This document shows positions 1 to 15,077 of a stretch of DNA of 64,000 nucleotides, piece by piece (positions within the stretch are counted from its first letter, which is position 1; each line of letters starts with the position of its first letter). Origin of the DNA: Actinophytocola algeriensis (GTDB taxonomy: Bacteria > Actinomycetota > Actinomycetes > Mycobacteriales > Pseudonocardiaceae); NCBI RefSeq assembly GCF_014203735.1, contig NZ_JACHJQ010000013.1:1-64000 (forward strand), read 5' to 3'. Made by a program: the position numbers and the translations under genes. The notes under the pieces were generated by a model that was not told the DNA's origin, did no database searches, and worked only from the letters and a program-made list of their open reading frames with translations.

Positions 1-130
1 CCAGCAATATATACCTACCTCTACCAAAAGAGGCCAGGCACAAGCTCACTAGCATTTTGAATCGGCACACTGTTGAGTTCTCAAACAACACACGCGCACC
101 CGCCCGACGCTGCAAGAGCTATCTTCTGGG
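1..130 (-). other. 16S rRNA operon leader (5' external spacer)
   Basis: Read on the minus strand, 66-90 contains TGTTTGAGAACTCAACAGTG, the element that recurs in the pre-16S leaders of actinomycete rRNA operons. The mature 16S gene would begin just beyond the left edge, transcribed leftward, placing the rRNA operon directly downstream of tyrS. The operon promoter should lie between 130 and 340; TANNNT-like hexamers such as TAGAGT (about 186-191, minus strand) are visible, but I cannot pick one confidently. Nothing else is recognisable in 130-346. Confidence 0.7.
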
Positions 131-346
131 GGCTTATTTCAAGCTTGTCTTAGGCTCTGATCTCTCTCGGCCTGAGGTCACCCACTCTATCACCTTGGTG
201 AGAGCTTGGTTCGCGACCCCTCTGCCTTCGCTCCGTTCCGGTCTGGCCTTTCGGCTTTCCGGCCCGTTCCGCGCTGGCAGAGAGAAAGTTACACGGGCCT
301 GAAAACCCCGTTTCACCCACCCCCCCTTAATGTGCGTTTCCGCAGG

Positions 347-1627
347 TCAGGGGCGGATTTCGACCCCTGCGGTGCTGCGCTTGCCGCGACGCACCACGAG
401 CCACCTCCCGTGCAGGAGGTCGCCGGCGGCCGGCGACCACTCCTCGTCGGCGATCCGCTGGTTGTTCACGTACGCCCCGCCCTCGTTCACGGCACGGCGC
501 GCGGCACCCCTGCTGTCCGCCAGCCCGGACGACACCAGCAGGTCGACGACCGTGGGCTTGTCCGCGAGGCGTGCGGCACCGGTCGGCACCTCGGCCATGG
601 CGGCGTCCAGCGTCGACGCGTCGAGGTCGCCCAGCTCTCCCCTGCCGAACAGGGCTCCACTCGCGGCCACCACCTGGTCGGTCGCGTGCTGCCCGTGCAC
701 GAGCGTCGTGAACTCCGCGGCCAGGCGCTTCTGCGCGGCACGCAGGTGCGGCCGGTCCGCGGTGTCCTTCTCCAGCGCGTCGATCTCCTCGCGCGGGAGG
801 AAGGTGAAGAGCCGCAGGTAGCGGATGACGTCGGCGTCCCCGACGTTCACGAAGTACTGGTACCAGGCGTACGGCGAGGTCAGCTCGGGATCGAGCCACA
901 CGTTGCCGCCACCGGTCGACTTGCCGAACTTGCGCCCCTCGGCGTCGGTGACCAGCGGCGCGGTGAGCGCGTGCACCGACGCGCTGTCGATCCTGCGCAC
1001 CAGCTCCACCCCGCCGATGATGTTGCCCCACTGGTCGGAGCCGCCCATCTGCAGCGTGCAGCCGTACTTGCGGAAGAGCTGCAGGTAGTCGTGGGACTGG
1101 AGCAGCAGGTAGCTGAACTCGGTGAACGACATGCCGTCTGCCTCGAGGCGGCGCCGCACGGTCTCCCGGGAGAGCATCACGTTGAGCGAGAAGTGCTTGC
1201 CGACGTCGCGGAGGAACTCCAGCACCGAAAGGCCACCGGTCCACTCCAGGTTGTTGACCACGACCGCGCCGGTCGGCGAGTCGTCGAAGTCGACGAACCG
1301 TTCGAGCTGGCCGCGGATCCGGTCCGCCCACTCGGCGACGACGTCGAGCGAGTTCAGTGAGCGTTCGCCCTGGTCACGTGGGTCGCCGATCATCCCGGTG
1401 GCGCCACCGGCCAGCACGATCGGCCGGTGTCCGGCCCGTTGGAGCCTGGTGAGCATCAGCAACGGCACGAGGTTCCCGGCGTGCAGGCTCGGCGCGGTCG
1501 GGTCGAACCCGACGTAGGTGGTCAGCGGACCGGCGTCGAGGTCGCGCCGCAGCGCGTCGAGGTCGGTGGACTGCGCGATCAGCCCGCGCCAGGACAGCTC
1601 GTCGAGGATGTGCTCCGTCACGGTCAC
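347..1627 (-). CDS. tyrS: tyrosyl-tRNA synthetase
   Basis: Cytoplasmic class I aminoacyl-tRNA synthetase that charges tRNA-Tyr. The 426-residue product has the family's usual length. The HIGH motif appears as HAGN (residues 49-52) after GFDPTAPSL, the KMSKS loop as KFGKS (233-237), and an S4-like RNA-binding domain closes the C-terminus (ends [15 protein letters not shown]). GTG at 1627 is chosen because AGGAG lies 7 nt upstream on the minus strand; a GTG two codons later is possible, while the open frame further upstream has no such site. It is transcribed toward the rRNA operon and divergent from the PASTA-like gene. Confidence 0.95.
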   Translation of the reverse strand: MTVTEHILDELSWRGLIAQSTDLDALRRDLDAGPLTTYVGFDPTAPSLHAGNLVPLLMLTRLQRAGHRPIVLAGGATGMIGDPRDQGERSLNSLDVVAEWADRIRGQLERFVDFDDSPTGAVVVNNLEWTGGLSVLEFLRDVGKHFSLNVMLSRETVRRRLEADGMSFTEFSYLLLQSHDYLQLFRKYGCTLQMGGSDQWGNIIGGVELVRRIDSASVHALTAPLVTDAEGRKFGKSTGGGNVWLDPELTSPYAWYQYFVNVGDADVIRYLRLFTFLPREEIDALEKDTADRPHLRAAQKRLAAEFTTLVHGQHATDQVVAASGALFGRGELGDLDASTLDAAMAEVPTGAARLADKPTVVDLLVSSGLADSRGAARRAVNEGGAYVNNQRIADEEWSPAAGDLLHGRWLVVRRGKRSTAGVEIRP

Positions 1628-1706
1628 CAATACTCTCCTACCGTTCCACGACCAGTCGCGCGAGTATCCTGAACGCGGGTGATGAACGCTGTCCAAGCCG
1701 ATCTAC

Positions 1707-1973
1707 GTGCCGGATTTCCGGGGCATGCAGGCCCTCAACGCCTGGTTGCTGGGGCACGACCTCGGGCTGCTGCTGCAGGGACCCGACCCCGACGCTCCCG
1801 AACCGCTGATGCACGGTGTGGTGGTCCGTCAGTCGCCGCCACCGCAGACGCCGTTCGACAGGTGGGACCCGGTCACGGTGTGGGTGGAGATCCCCGACGA
1901 CGGTGGCGCGGGGGTGCGTGAGCCGCGCAGGCCGCTGCCGCCGCACCGCGAGGACGTCAGCGAACCGTCCTGA
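1707..1973 (+). CDS. small PASTA-like protein, start unclear
   Basis: About 88 residues resembling one PASTA-type repeat: VPDFRGMQALNAWL is followed by a GVVVRQSPPP...VTVWVE strand pair, the pattern of PASTA domains. No signal peptide or kinase domain is present, so it is probably a small cytoplasmic protein of unknown role. The coding similarity seems to begin upstream of the GTG used here (SKPIY precedes VPDFRG), but the frame is closed by TGA at 1683 and only CTG at 1689 is available. A plausible -10 (TATCCT, 1665-1670) precedes an ATG at 1682 that is in a different frame. Either the start is non-canonical or a small indel separates it from its true start. Confidence 0.5.
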   Translation: MPDFRGMQALNAWLLGHDLGLLLQGPDPDAPEPLMHGVVVRQSPPPQTPFDRWDPVTVWVEIPDDGGAGVREPRRPLPPHREDVSEPS

Positions 1974-2002
1974 TCCTGCCGAGCCCGATTCAAAGTCCGG
2001 CC

Positions 2003-2021
2003 GACCTCCGTCAGCGAGGTC
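2003..2021. terminator. hairpin between convergent genes
   Basis: GACCTC, a 7-nt loop, then GAGGTC form a 6-bp stem between the convergent PASTA-like gene and mpg, overlapping the mpg stop codon. It is short and has no T run, so it is only a candidate bidirectional terminator. Confidence 0.3.
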
Positions 2022-2688
2022 ACTCGGCTTTGCGAAGTCCGGCCCGTCTGCCTGTGTCAACTCGTGCTCGTCGTTTGCCACCACGCCGGTACACGCTCAC
2101 CGCCGGTGAGCCCTCCAGCCAGAACCGCCACGGCACGTCCATCGCGACTGCCACCCCGACGCGGGGACCGGCGAGGATCCGCTCCGGCGGTGCCGGCTCC
2201 GCCGCGTGCAGGCGGACCGGCGACGCCGGATCGGTGAGGTCGGCTCCGTTGTGGCCGCGTTCCAGCCCGAGCACCGCGGTGAGCCGTGCGGGGCCTTTCG
2301 CCAGCTCGGCGTCGCTGCGGGACGCGGGGCGCCGGGACCGCGCCACATCCAGTCCCGCGACCACCTCCCCCGCGCGCAGGAGCACGGCGCCGGGCACGCC
2401 GTCGGTCAGCGAGACCACGTTGGCGCAGAAGTGCATGCCGTAGACGAAGTACACGTACAGGTGACCCGCCGGGCCGAACATGACCTCGTTGCGCGGTGTC
2501 CTGCCGCGGTAGCAGTGGGAGGCCGGGTCGTCGCCGCCGCGGTAGGCCTCGACCTCGACGAGGCGCACACGCACGTCACCGGTCTCGATCACGCAGCCGA
2601 GGAGCAGTTTCGCGGCGTCGACCGGGTCGACCGCCAGCTCCTCCCTGGTGAGCTGCCGGCCCAGTGGTGCGGCACCGGCATCGGACAT
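2020..2688 (-). CDS. mpg: 3-methyladenine DNA glycosylase (AAG/MPG family)
   Basis: Base-excision repair glycosylase that removes alkylated purines. The 222-residue protein carries the family hallmarks: VEVEAYRGGDDPASHCYRG with the catalytic Glu region (about residues 45-65), the NEVMFGPAGHLYVYFVYGMH core, and a C-terminal GPRVGVA segment followed by PWRFW. ATG at 2688 lies only 9 nt after the upstream exporter gene, so it is probably the last gene of a regulator-exporter-glycosylase operon. Whether the co-transcription has functional meaning is not clear from sequence. Confidence 0.93.
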   Translation of the reverse strand: MSDAGAAPLGRQLTREELAVDPVDAAKLLLGCVIETGDVRVRLVEVEAYRGGDDPASHCYRGRTPRNEVMFGPAGHLYVYFVYGMHFCANVVSLTDGVPGAVLLRAGEVVAGLDVARSRRPASRSDAELAKGPARLTAVLGLERGHNGADLTDPASPVRLHAAEPAPPERILAGPRVGVAVAMDVPWRFWLEGSPAVSVYRRGGKRRARVDTGRRAGLRKAE

Positions 2689-2697
2689 GGGCCGACC

Positions 2698-3939
2698 CTA
2701 TACGGGCACCGGTTTGCGGCGCTCGGCGCGCATCGCGGGCAGGTACAGCGGCGATGCCAGTGCCAGGACGACGCCGCCCGCGATGATCGCGACGCTCGTC
2801 GACACCCCGGAGGCGAGCAGGGTGAGGAGGATCTGGCCGAGCGCGCCCGCCGGTTGCCAGATCATCGAGCTCATCGACATCACGGTCGACCGGTGTTCGC
2901 TGGTGACCTCCCGGTGCAGCAACGTCATGCTGACCGGGCCGCTGGCGCCGTGCGCGGTGTAACAGACCAGGTGCGCGGCGATGACTCCGGCCGGGCCGGC
3001 GGCCAGCCCCATGAGCACGATCGACGCGCCGTGCAGGAGCGGCAGCAGCACGGCGGTGCGCCCGACCCCGAGCCGGGCGGTGACCAGCGTGATCGCCGCC
3101 GCGCCGAGGGCGTTCACGAACCACGCGGCGGCACTGACCGGGCCCGTCAGCTCCACCGCCCGCTCCGGACCGCCGACCAGCTCGGACAGGCGGACCGGCA
3201 TCAGCACCTCGAAGGTGACCATGCCGAAGCCCCAGCACAGGGACACACCGAGCAGGCACAGCAGCACGCGCGAGCGCCGGACGATGCGGGCTCCCTCGAC
3301 GATCACCCCGGGCACGTCGCGGATCGACGCGAGCAGGGAGCGCTTGCCTGACGGGTGCGGGGCCTCGCGGACCAGTAGCGCGAGGGCGGCGAACCCGGCC
3401 AGCTGCAGAGCGAGGATCAGCAGGACGGGTTGGACGAGTGTCGGCACGCCGGGAAGGTGGACCCACGCGACGATCCCGCTGGTGACCAGCGCGCCGGTGC
3501 CGATGGCGACCCCCGCGACCGTGCCACCCGCGGACAGGCCGCGTTCCAGCTTCGCGTCCGGGTCGTCGGCCAGTGTCGCGTCGACGTACCAGGACTCGAG
3601 CGGGCCGCTGTCCAGTGCGCGGTAGATCCCCTGCAGCACGTAGACCAGGGCGAACATGGCGAAGGTGTCGGCGAAGATCAGCACGGTGACCGAGGCGAGG
3701 CCGATCACCGACGAGAGCAGCAGGACCGGGCGGCGGCCCCACGAGTCGGACAGACCACCCGTCGGCAGCTCCAGTGCGAGGACGACGAAACCCTGCAGCG
3801 ACGCCGCCAGCCCGGCTTCGGCGAGGGTCAGACCGCGGTCAAGGGGCAGCAGGACCACGATCGGCACCCACATGCCGACCGGGAACCAGCGCAGGAAGAG
3901 CAGGAACAGGTAGCGGTCGCGTGCCTGGGCGCCGGTCAC
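2698..3939 (-). CDS. MFS transporter, 12-TM type
   Basis: Integral membrane transporter of the major facilitator superfamily, 413 residues, with alternating hydrophobic segments and the cytoplasmic loop signature GLSDSWGRRPVLLLSS between TM2 and TM3. Closest in style to actinobacterial drug/unknown-substrate exporters; the substrate cannot be read from sequence. GTG at 3939 is chosen because it forms a GTGA 4-bp overlap with the stop of the upstream regulator, implying translational coupling. The open frame continues upstream, but only inside the regulator gene. Its regulation is presumably by that regulator through the operator array upstream of it. Confidence 0.88.
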   Translation of the reverse strand: MTGAQARDRYLFLLFLRWFPVGMWVPIVVLLPLDRGLTLAEAGLAASLQGFVVLALELPTGGLSDSWGRRPVLLLSSVIGLASVTVLIFADTFAMFALVYVLQGIYRALDSGPLESWYVDATLADDPDAKLERGLSAGGTVAGVAIGTGALVTSGIVAWVHLPGVPTLVQPVLLILALQLAGFAALALLVREAPHPSGKRSLLASIRDVPGVIVEGARIVRRSRVLLCLLGVSLCWGFGMVTFEVLMPVRLSELVGGPERAVELTGPVSAAAWFVNALGAAAITLVTARLGVGRTAVLLPLLHGASIVLMGLAAGPAGVIAAHLVCYTAHGASGPVSMTLLHREVTSEHRSTVMSMSSMIWQPAGALGQILLTLLASGVSTSVAIIAGGVVLALASPLYLPAMRAERRKPVPV

Positions 3940-4505
3940 GGTCTGTCGTCCAGGTCGATCGGCACGGCGTTGAGCGTGACCGACACCCGCCGGGCGCCAG
4001 GGCGGGGCTCGTGGCCTAGCCGCTCGCTGAAGCGTGTCATGACCGACTCCAGCTCGGTCATCAGCTCGTCCAGTTCCCCTGCGGTGGCGGTGAACATCAG
4101 GTCGGAGGTGTGTGCCGCGTCGCGCCACTCGACCGGCCAGAACCGGCGTTGGTCGTCCCATTTGGCGAGTTGCTCGCCGAAGTGGTTGAAGTAGTGCTGG
4201 CGCAGCCAGCCGGACGCGGCGATGGCGTCCGGGTCACCTTCGAGCTCGGCTTCCGACCAGCTGTGCGACTCCTGTGCCGGTGCCCAGAACCGTTGTTTGC
4301 CGGTCCCCTCCCCGGTCTCGACGACCAGGTTGACCTCGGCGAGTTTGCGCAGGTGGTAGCTGGTGGCGCCGGTGTTGGTCGACAGGCGCTCGGCGAGCTG
4401 CGTCGCCGTGGCGGCCCCGTTGATCCGCAGCTCGCTGAGCAGCCGCGCCCGCAGCGGGTGCGCGAGCACCCGCAGGGCGCGGCCGTCCAGGTGCAGGTTG
4501 TCCAT
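3936..4505 (-). CDS. ArsR-like winged-helix regulator
   Basis: 189-residue DNA-binding protein. Residues 8-70 form a winged helix of the ArsR/HTH_20 type (RALRVLAHPLRARLLSEL, then TATQLAERL and TSYHLRKLAEV with the recognition helix). The C-terminal half has no metal-binding cysteine pair, so a metal sensor is unlikely; many actinobacterial relatives sit next to an MFS gene as local repressors. ATG 4505 has no ribosome-binding site because the operator array starts 2 nt upstream. A -10 TATTGT (4517-4512) ends 6 nt before the A of ATG with a TTGTGC -35 18 bp further up, so the mRNA is probably leaderless. Confidence 0.85.
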   Translation of the reverse strand: MDNLHLDGRALRVLAHPLRARLLSELRINGAATATQLAERLSTNTGATSYHLRKLAEVNLVVETGEGTGKQRFWAPAQESHSWSEAELEGDPDAIAASGWLRQHYFNHFGEQLAKWDDQRRFWPVEWRDAAHTSDLMFTATAGELDELMTELESVMTRFSERLGHEPRPGARRVSVTLNAVPIDLDDRP

Positions 4506-4507
4506 GC

Positions 4508-8577
<4,070 letters not shown>

Positions 8578-8581
<4 letters not shown>

Positions 8582-9461
8582 GCGTTCTCCTCCTCGGGCA
8601 GGACCATCGTGCCGACGCCGCTGCCGGTGAACACCTCGAGCAGCACGGAGTGGGCGAGCCTGCCGTCGATCACGTGGGCACGCGGCACCCCGCCGCGCAC
8701 GGCCGCGAGGCACGCCTCCATCTTCGGGATCATCCCGCTGGCGAGCCCCGGCAGCATCTTCTCCAGCTCGCCCGCGCGAACCTGGTTGAGCAGCGAGTCC
8801 CTGTCCGGCCAGTCCGCGTACAGGCCCTCGACGTCGGTGAGCATGACGAGCTTCTCGGCCTTGAGCGCGATGGCGATCGCGGCGGCCGCGGTGTCGGCGT
8901 TCACGTTGTGCGCCAGGCCGTCCGTGTCCGGCGCGACCGTGGACACGACCGGGATGCGGCCGGCGTGGACGATGTCGAGCACCGCGGCCGGGTTCACCGC
9001 GATGACCTCGCCGACGAGGCCGAGGTCGACGACCTCGCCGTCCACGGTGGCGGTGCGGCGCTGCGCGGTGAGCAGCCGCGCGTCCTCGCCGGAGATCGCG
9101 ACCGCGTACGGGCCGTGCGCGTTGATCAGCGCGACCAGCTCGCGGGACACCTGGCCGGTGAGCACCATCCGGACCACGTCCATGGTCTCCGGTGTGGTGA
9201 CGCGCAGGCCGGCCTTGAACTCGCCGGGGATGCCGAGCCGGTTGAGCATGGCGGTGATCTGCGGGCCGCCGCCGTGCACCACGACCGGGTGCAGTCCGCA
9301 CAGCTTCAGGAACACCATGTCCTGCGCGAACGCGGCCTTCAGCTCCTCGTCGACCATCGCGTTGCCGCCGTACTTCACGACGACCGTGGCGCCGTGGAAC
9401 CGTTGCAGCCACGGCAGTGCCTCGATCAGGACCGCGGCCTTCTCCGCTGCCTGGGGGATCG

Positions 9462-9465
<4 letters not shown>
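8578..9465 (-). CDS. argB: acetylglutamate kinase
   Basis: Amino acid kinase family enzyme of 295 residues that phosphorylates N-acetylglutamate. The N-terminal [10 protein letters not shown] carries the phosphate-binding lysine and glycines; VVHGGGPQI and the [12 protein letters not shown] segment are family landmarks. The N-terminal helix before VVVKYGG (about residues 1-29) matches the arginine-inhibitable hexameric type, as expected for a pathway that uses ArgJ recycling. ATG 9465 overlaps the argJ stop as ATGA. The open frame extends far upstream, but that part is a shadow of argJ. Confidence 0.96.
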
Positions 9466-11773
<2,308 letters not shown>

Positions 11774-13372
11774 TCAGCGCGGGACCGCCACCGCCAGTTC
11801 GGCGCGGAGGTCGGCCGACGGGACCGTCGCGGCCCGCTTGTCGGCCGCGGCGCCCGCCGGGACCGGCCGCGGCACCGGGTCGCACTGGACGTCGGAGCCG
11901 TTGCCCGGCTTGCGGGCGGGCAGGGCACCCGTCTTCAGGTACTCGGTGATGATGCTGTCCGTGCACTCCACACCCGAGAGCGACCCCGAATGGGTGGTAC
12001 CGCCGACACCTTCGATGAGCACCGAGTTCGGGAACAGCTTGCGCACCTCGATGGCGCCCGAGTACGGCGTCGCCGAGTCGAGGGTCTCGTTGATGAGGAG
12101 CGCGCTGTCGACCCCGCGGCCGTCGACCTTCACCGGCTTGTCCGACGACGCCGGCCAGTAGAAGCAGGGGGCGTTGAACCACACGTTGCCCCACGTCTCG
12201 AACGGCGCGCGGATGTGGGTCAGCCAGTTGTCGACGCGCCACTTGTTCCAGTTCGTCGGCCACTGGGCGTCGGTGCAGGACACCGCGAGGTACACGGCGT
12301 GCCCGTTGTCGTCGAACGGCGGCGTGCCGTACATCTCCTGCAGCGTCTGCCAGTCACCGTCGTGGACGTAGCCCGCGAACGCGTTGGCGACGTCCTCCCA
12401 GCCGTACACGTAGTACGCGGCCTGCAGGAAGATGTCGGTCCACTCGTCCGGGCCGATCACGCCGCCCGCCGGGGCGCGCAGCAGCTCGGCCTGCTTCTGG
12501 TAGAACAGCGCCTCGACCTGACGGCCGGTCTTGCCGAGGTGGTAGATGTCGTCGTACGTGGCGACCCACTCGAAGTAGACCTTGATGTTGCGGTCGAACG
12601 CGATGTCCTGGTCGATGTTCGCGTCGTACCAGACCCGCTTCGGGTTCACGTTGCCGTCGAAGGCCACCCGGCGGAAACGATCCGGGAACAGCGTGCCGTA
12701 CACCTGGCCCAGATAGGTGCCGTACGAGAACCCGTAGTAGTTGATCTGCTCGGCGCCGAGCGCCTTGCGAATGCTCTCCATGTCGTTCGCCGAGTCGACG
12801 GTCGTCATGTGTTCGAGCAGTTTCCCGCCGTTCTCACCACACGCGTCCGCGTAATTCTTCGAACGCTTCAGCCACGTGCGCTCGAGACCCGGCGTGATTG
12901 GCACGAAGTACGGCCGGTTGTAGCCGTCGTAGTCCGGAATGCACGAAAGCGAAGGCTGGCTGGCGCCGACACCCCTCGGGTCGAAGCCGATCCAGTCGTA
13001 CCCGTCGCCGCCGCCGTCCGGCACGAAGTCGCCGAAGATCGAGTAGATGAGGCCGGAGCCGCCCGGACCGCCCGGGTTGACCAGCATCGGGCCCTGGTAC
13101 TCGGAGTCCGGGCTCTTGTGCGTCACGCGCGACACGGCGAGCTTGATCTTGTCGCCATCCGGCTTCGCGTAGTCGAGGGGGACCTCGAGGAAGCCGCACT
13201 TCGCACCGGCCTGCACGAGCCGGGGATTGTCGCATTCACCCCATTGGATGGCTTTTGGAGTGAATTCAGGTGTTTTCGCCGGCGCAGCGGAAGCGACCGA
13301 CGTTGCGGTCAGCCCACTGAGCACGACTCCCGCGATCGCCGCCAGGGCAGCGAATCTCTTTGCTTTGATCAC
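11774..13372 (-). CDS. secreted tripeptidyl aminopeptidase-like alpha/beta hydrolase
   Basis: 532-residue exported serine hydrolase of the TAP-like (peptidase S33) group, which removes N-terminal tripeptides or short peptides outside the cell. A Sec signal peptide spans about residues 1-29 (MIKAKRFAALAAIAGVVLSG... cleaved near ASA). MLVNPGGPGGSG forms the oxyanion region, GFSYGTY carries the nucleophilic Ser, ETLDSATPY the acid and GGTTHSGS the His; the TAP C-terminal domain with its cysteines is present. GTG 13372 has GGAGG upstream (about 11 nt). Monocistronic, ended by the 40-bp palindrome. Confidence 0.9.
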   Translation of the reverse strand: MIKAKRFAALAAIAGVVLSGLTATSVASAAPAKTPEFTPKAIQWGECDNPRLVQAGAKCGFLEVPLDYAKPDGDKIKLAVSRVTHKSPDSEYQGPMLVNPGGPGGSGLIYSIFGDFVPDGGGDGYDWIGFDPRGVGASQPSLSCIPDYDGYNRPYFVPITPGLERTWLKRSKNYADACGENGGKLLEHMTTVDSANDMESIRKALGAEQINYYGFSYGTYLGQVYGTLFPDRFRRVAFDGNVNPKRVWYDANIDQDIAFDRNIKVYFEWVATYDDIYHLGKTGRQVEALFYQKQAELLRAPAGGVIGPDEWTDIFLQAAYYVYGWEDVANAFAGYVHDGDWQTLQEMYGTPPFDDNGHAVYLAVSCTDAQWPTNWNKWRVDNWLTHIRAPFETWGNVWFNAPCFYWPASSDKPVKVDGRGVDSALLINETLDSATPYSGAIEVRKLFPNSVLIEGVGGTTHSGSLSGVECTDSIITEYLKTGALPARKPGNGSDVQCDPVPRPVPAGAAADKRAATVPSADLRAELAVAVPR

Positions 13373-13508
13373 CGGATGAGCCTGCCTCCGAAATAGTGAG
13401 CGGGGAATACCCCGAAAGTCGATTTACCGTATCGTGACGGCACGGAGCGCGACCACTCGAACACACTGCTCGCGGGAACTGTCGGTGGGCTGACGTACGT
13501 TGCGCCCC

Positions 13509-14196
13509 ATGGACGAATCCCATGCTCTCGTCGTCGCAGTGCGGTCCCGCCTGGCCGCCTGCGGCGACCCGCGCAAGGCACCGGAGATGCAGCGGTACAT
13601 GAAGTCGGAGCTGCCGTTCCGCGGGGTCGCGTCACCGGAACGCAAGGCGCTCGCGAAGGAGCTGTTCGCCGCGCACCCGCTGCCGTCCGCGGCCGCGGGT
13701 GCGCACCGCCGCACTGGAGCTGTGGCGGACGGCCGCCTACCGGGAGGAGCGGTATCTGGCGATCGACCTGACCGGACACCGGGCGTACCGGGCATGGCAG
13801 ACACCGGCGCTGCTGCCGCTGTACGAGGAGATGATCGTCACCGGCGCGTGGTGGGACTACGTGGAAGAGATCGCGAACCGCAGGGTCGGCCCGCTGTTAC
13901 GCGACTTCCGGAGCGAGCTGACGCCGGTCATGCACGCGTGGGCGGCCGACGAGGACCTGTGGAAGCGCCGCACGTCGATCATCTGCCAGCTGAGCTTCAA
14001 GGAGGCCACCGACACCGCGCTGCTGACCGCGGCGATCGAGGCGAACACCGGCGACCGGGACTTCTTCATCCGCAAGGGCATCGGCTGGGCGCTGCGCCAG
14101 TTCGCCCGCACCGAACCGGGCTGGGTGCGGGCCTTCGTGGACGGTCACCCCGAGCTGTCGCCCCTGTCCGTGCGGGAGGCTGTTAAGCACTTGTAG
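13509..14196 (+). pseudogene. DNA alkylation repair protein (AlkD-like), frameshifted
   Basis: HEAT-like repeat DNA glycosylase relative. The N-terminal part (MDESHALVVAVRSRL ... LFAAHPLPSAAA) is read in one frame to about 13696 and the rest (RTAALELWRTAAYREERY ... VREAVKHL) in the next frame from 13699. Joined, they give the usual length of about 229 residues. The break falls in GCGGGTGCGCACC; family members usually have a tryptophan just before this helix, so loss of 2 nt from a GCGTGGGTG-like original is a simple explanation. Either a recent inactivating indel or a sequencing error. Confidence 0.75.
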
Positions 14197-14207
14197 CCGT
14201 TGGCAGG

Positions 14208-15011
14208 ATGGTCGATGTGACCTCGCTTCCCCCGACCCGGGCATCGCTGGCCGCCGACCTCACGGCGCTGGGTCTGTCCACTGGCGACACGGTGCTGGTG
14301 CACTCGTCGATGCGCGCGATCGGGTGGGTACCCGGCGGTCAGGTGGCCGTGGTGCAGGCCCTGCTGGACGTGCTCGGCCCGGACGGCACGCTCGTCGTGC
14401 CTGCGCAGACCGGCGGCAACTCGGACCCGAAGCACTGGACCAACCCGCCGGTCCCGGAGGAGTGGTGGCCTGCCATCCGTGAGCACATGCCCGCGTTCGA
14501 CCCCGCGATCACACCGAGCCGCGGCATCGGCGCGGTGGCGGAGTCGGTGCGGACGTGGCCGGGTGCGGTGCGGAGCGACCACCCGCACACGTCGTTCGCG
14601 GCGGTCGGCGCGCGGGCGGCAGCACTGATGGCGAGGCACGACCTGGACTGCCAGCTCGGCGCGGAGTCACCGCTGGGGGCGCTGGAGGCCGAGGACGCAC
14701 GCGTGCTGCTGCTGGGTGTCGGCTTCGACGTCTGCACGGCGTTCCACCTCGCGGAGTACCGGATCCCGTCCGCGAAGATCGAGCACAGCGGCGCCATCCG
14801 CACCGAACGCGGCCGCGAGTGGATCACCTACGTCGACGTCGCCACGAACAGCGACGACTTCGACCAGGTGGGCGCGGCTTATGAACCGACGGCCACCCTG
14901 CGCCGCGGCCAGGTGGGCACGGCGGACAGCCGCCTCTTCCCGTTGAGGGAAGCGGTGGCCTTCGCCACAGGATGGCTGAACGAGCACCGCGAGACGCCGC
15001 AAGCCGAGTGA
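14208..15011 (+). CDS. AAC(3)-family aminoglycoside N-acetyltransferase-like protein
   Basis: 267-residue member of the antibiotic NAT family, acetyl-CoA-dependent N3-acetyltransferases. Landmarks: GDTVLVHSSMRAIGWVPGG (residues 26-44), the PSRGIGAVAE segment, SDHPHTSFAAVG with the conserved histidine, and LLLGVGFDVCTAFHLAEY. ATG 14208 is 11 nt after the frameshifted repair gene; GTG 14217 is an alternative with GGATGG 5 nt upstream. Many chromosomal members have no proven resistance role; substrate unknown. Convergent with pheT. Confidence 0.85.
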   Translation: MVDVTSLPPTRASLAADLTALGLSTGDTVLVHSSMRAIGWVPGGQVAVVQALLDVLGPDGTLVVPAQTGGNSDPKHWTNPPVPEEWWPAIREHMPAFDPAITPSRGIGAVAESVRTWPGAVRSDHPHTSFAAVGARAAALMARHDLDCQLGAESPLGALEAEDARVLLLGVGFDVCTAFHLAEYRIPSAKIEHSGAIRTERGREWITYVDVATNSDDFDQVGAAYEPTATLRRGQVGTADSRLFPLREAVAFATGWLNEHRETPQAE

Positions 15012-15041
15012 GGCAGGCACGCGAACCACGAGCTGACCCCT

Positions 15042-15063
15042 GCCCGGGCTCACCGGCCCGGGC
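15042..15063. terminator. bidirectional terminator hairpin
   Basis: GCCCGGG (15042-15048), an 8-nt loop and CCCGGGC (15057-15063) lie between the convergent AAC(3)-like gene and pheT. A 7-bp all-GC stem without T run. Confidence 0.5.
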
Positions 15064-15077
15064 GCAGAGTCACCAAC

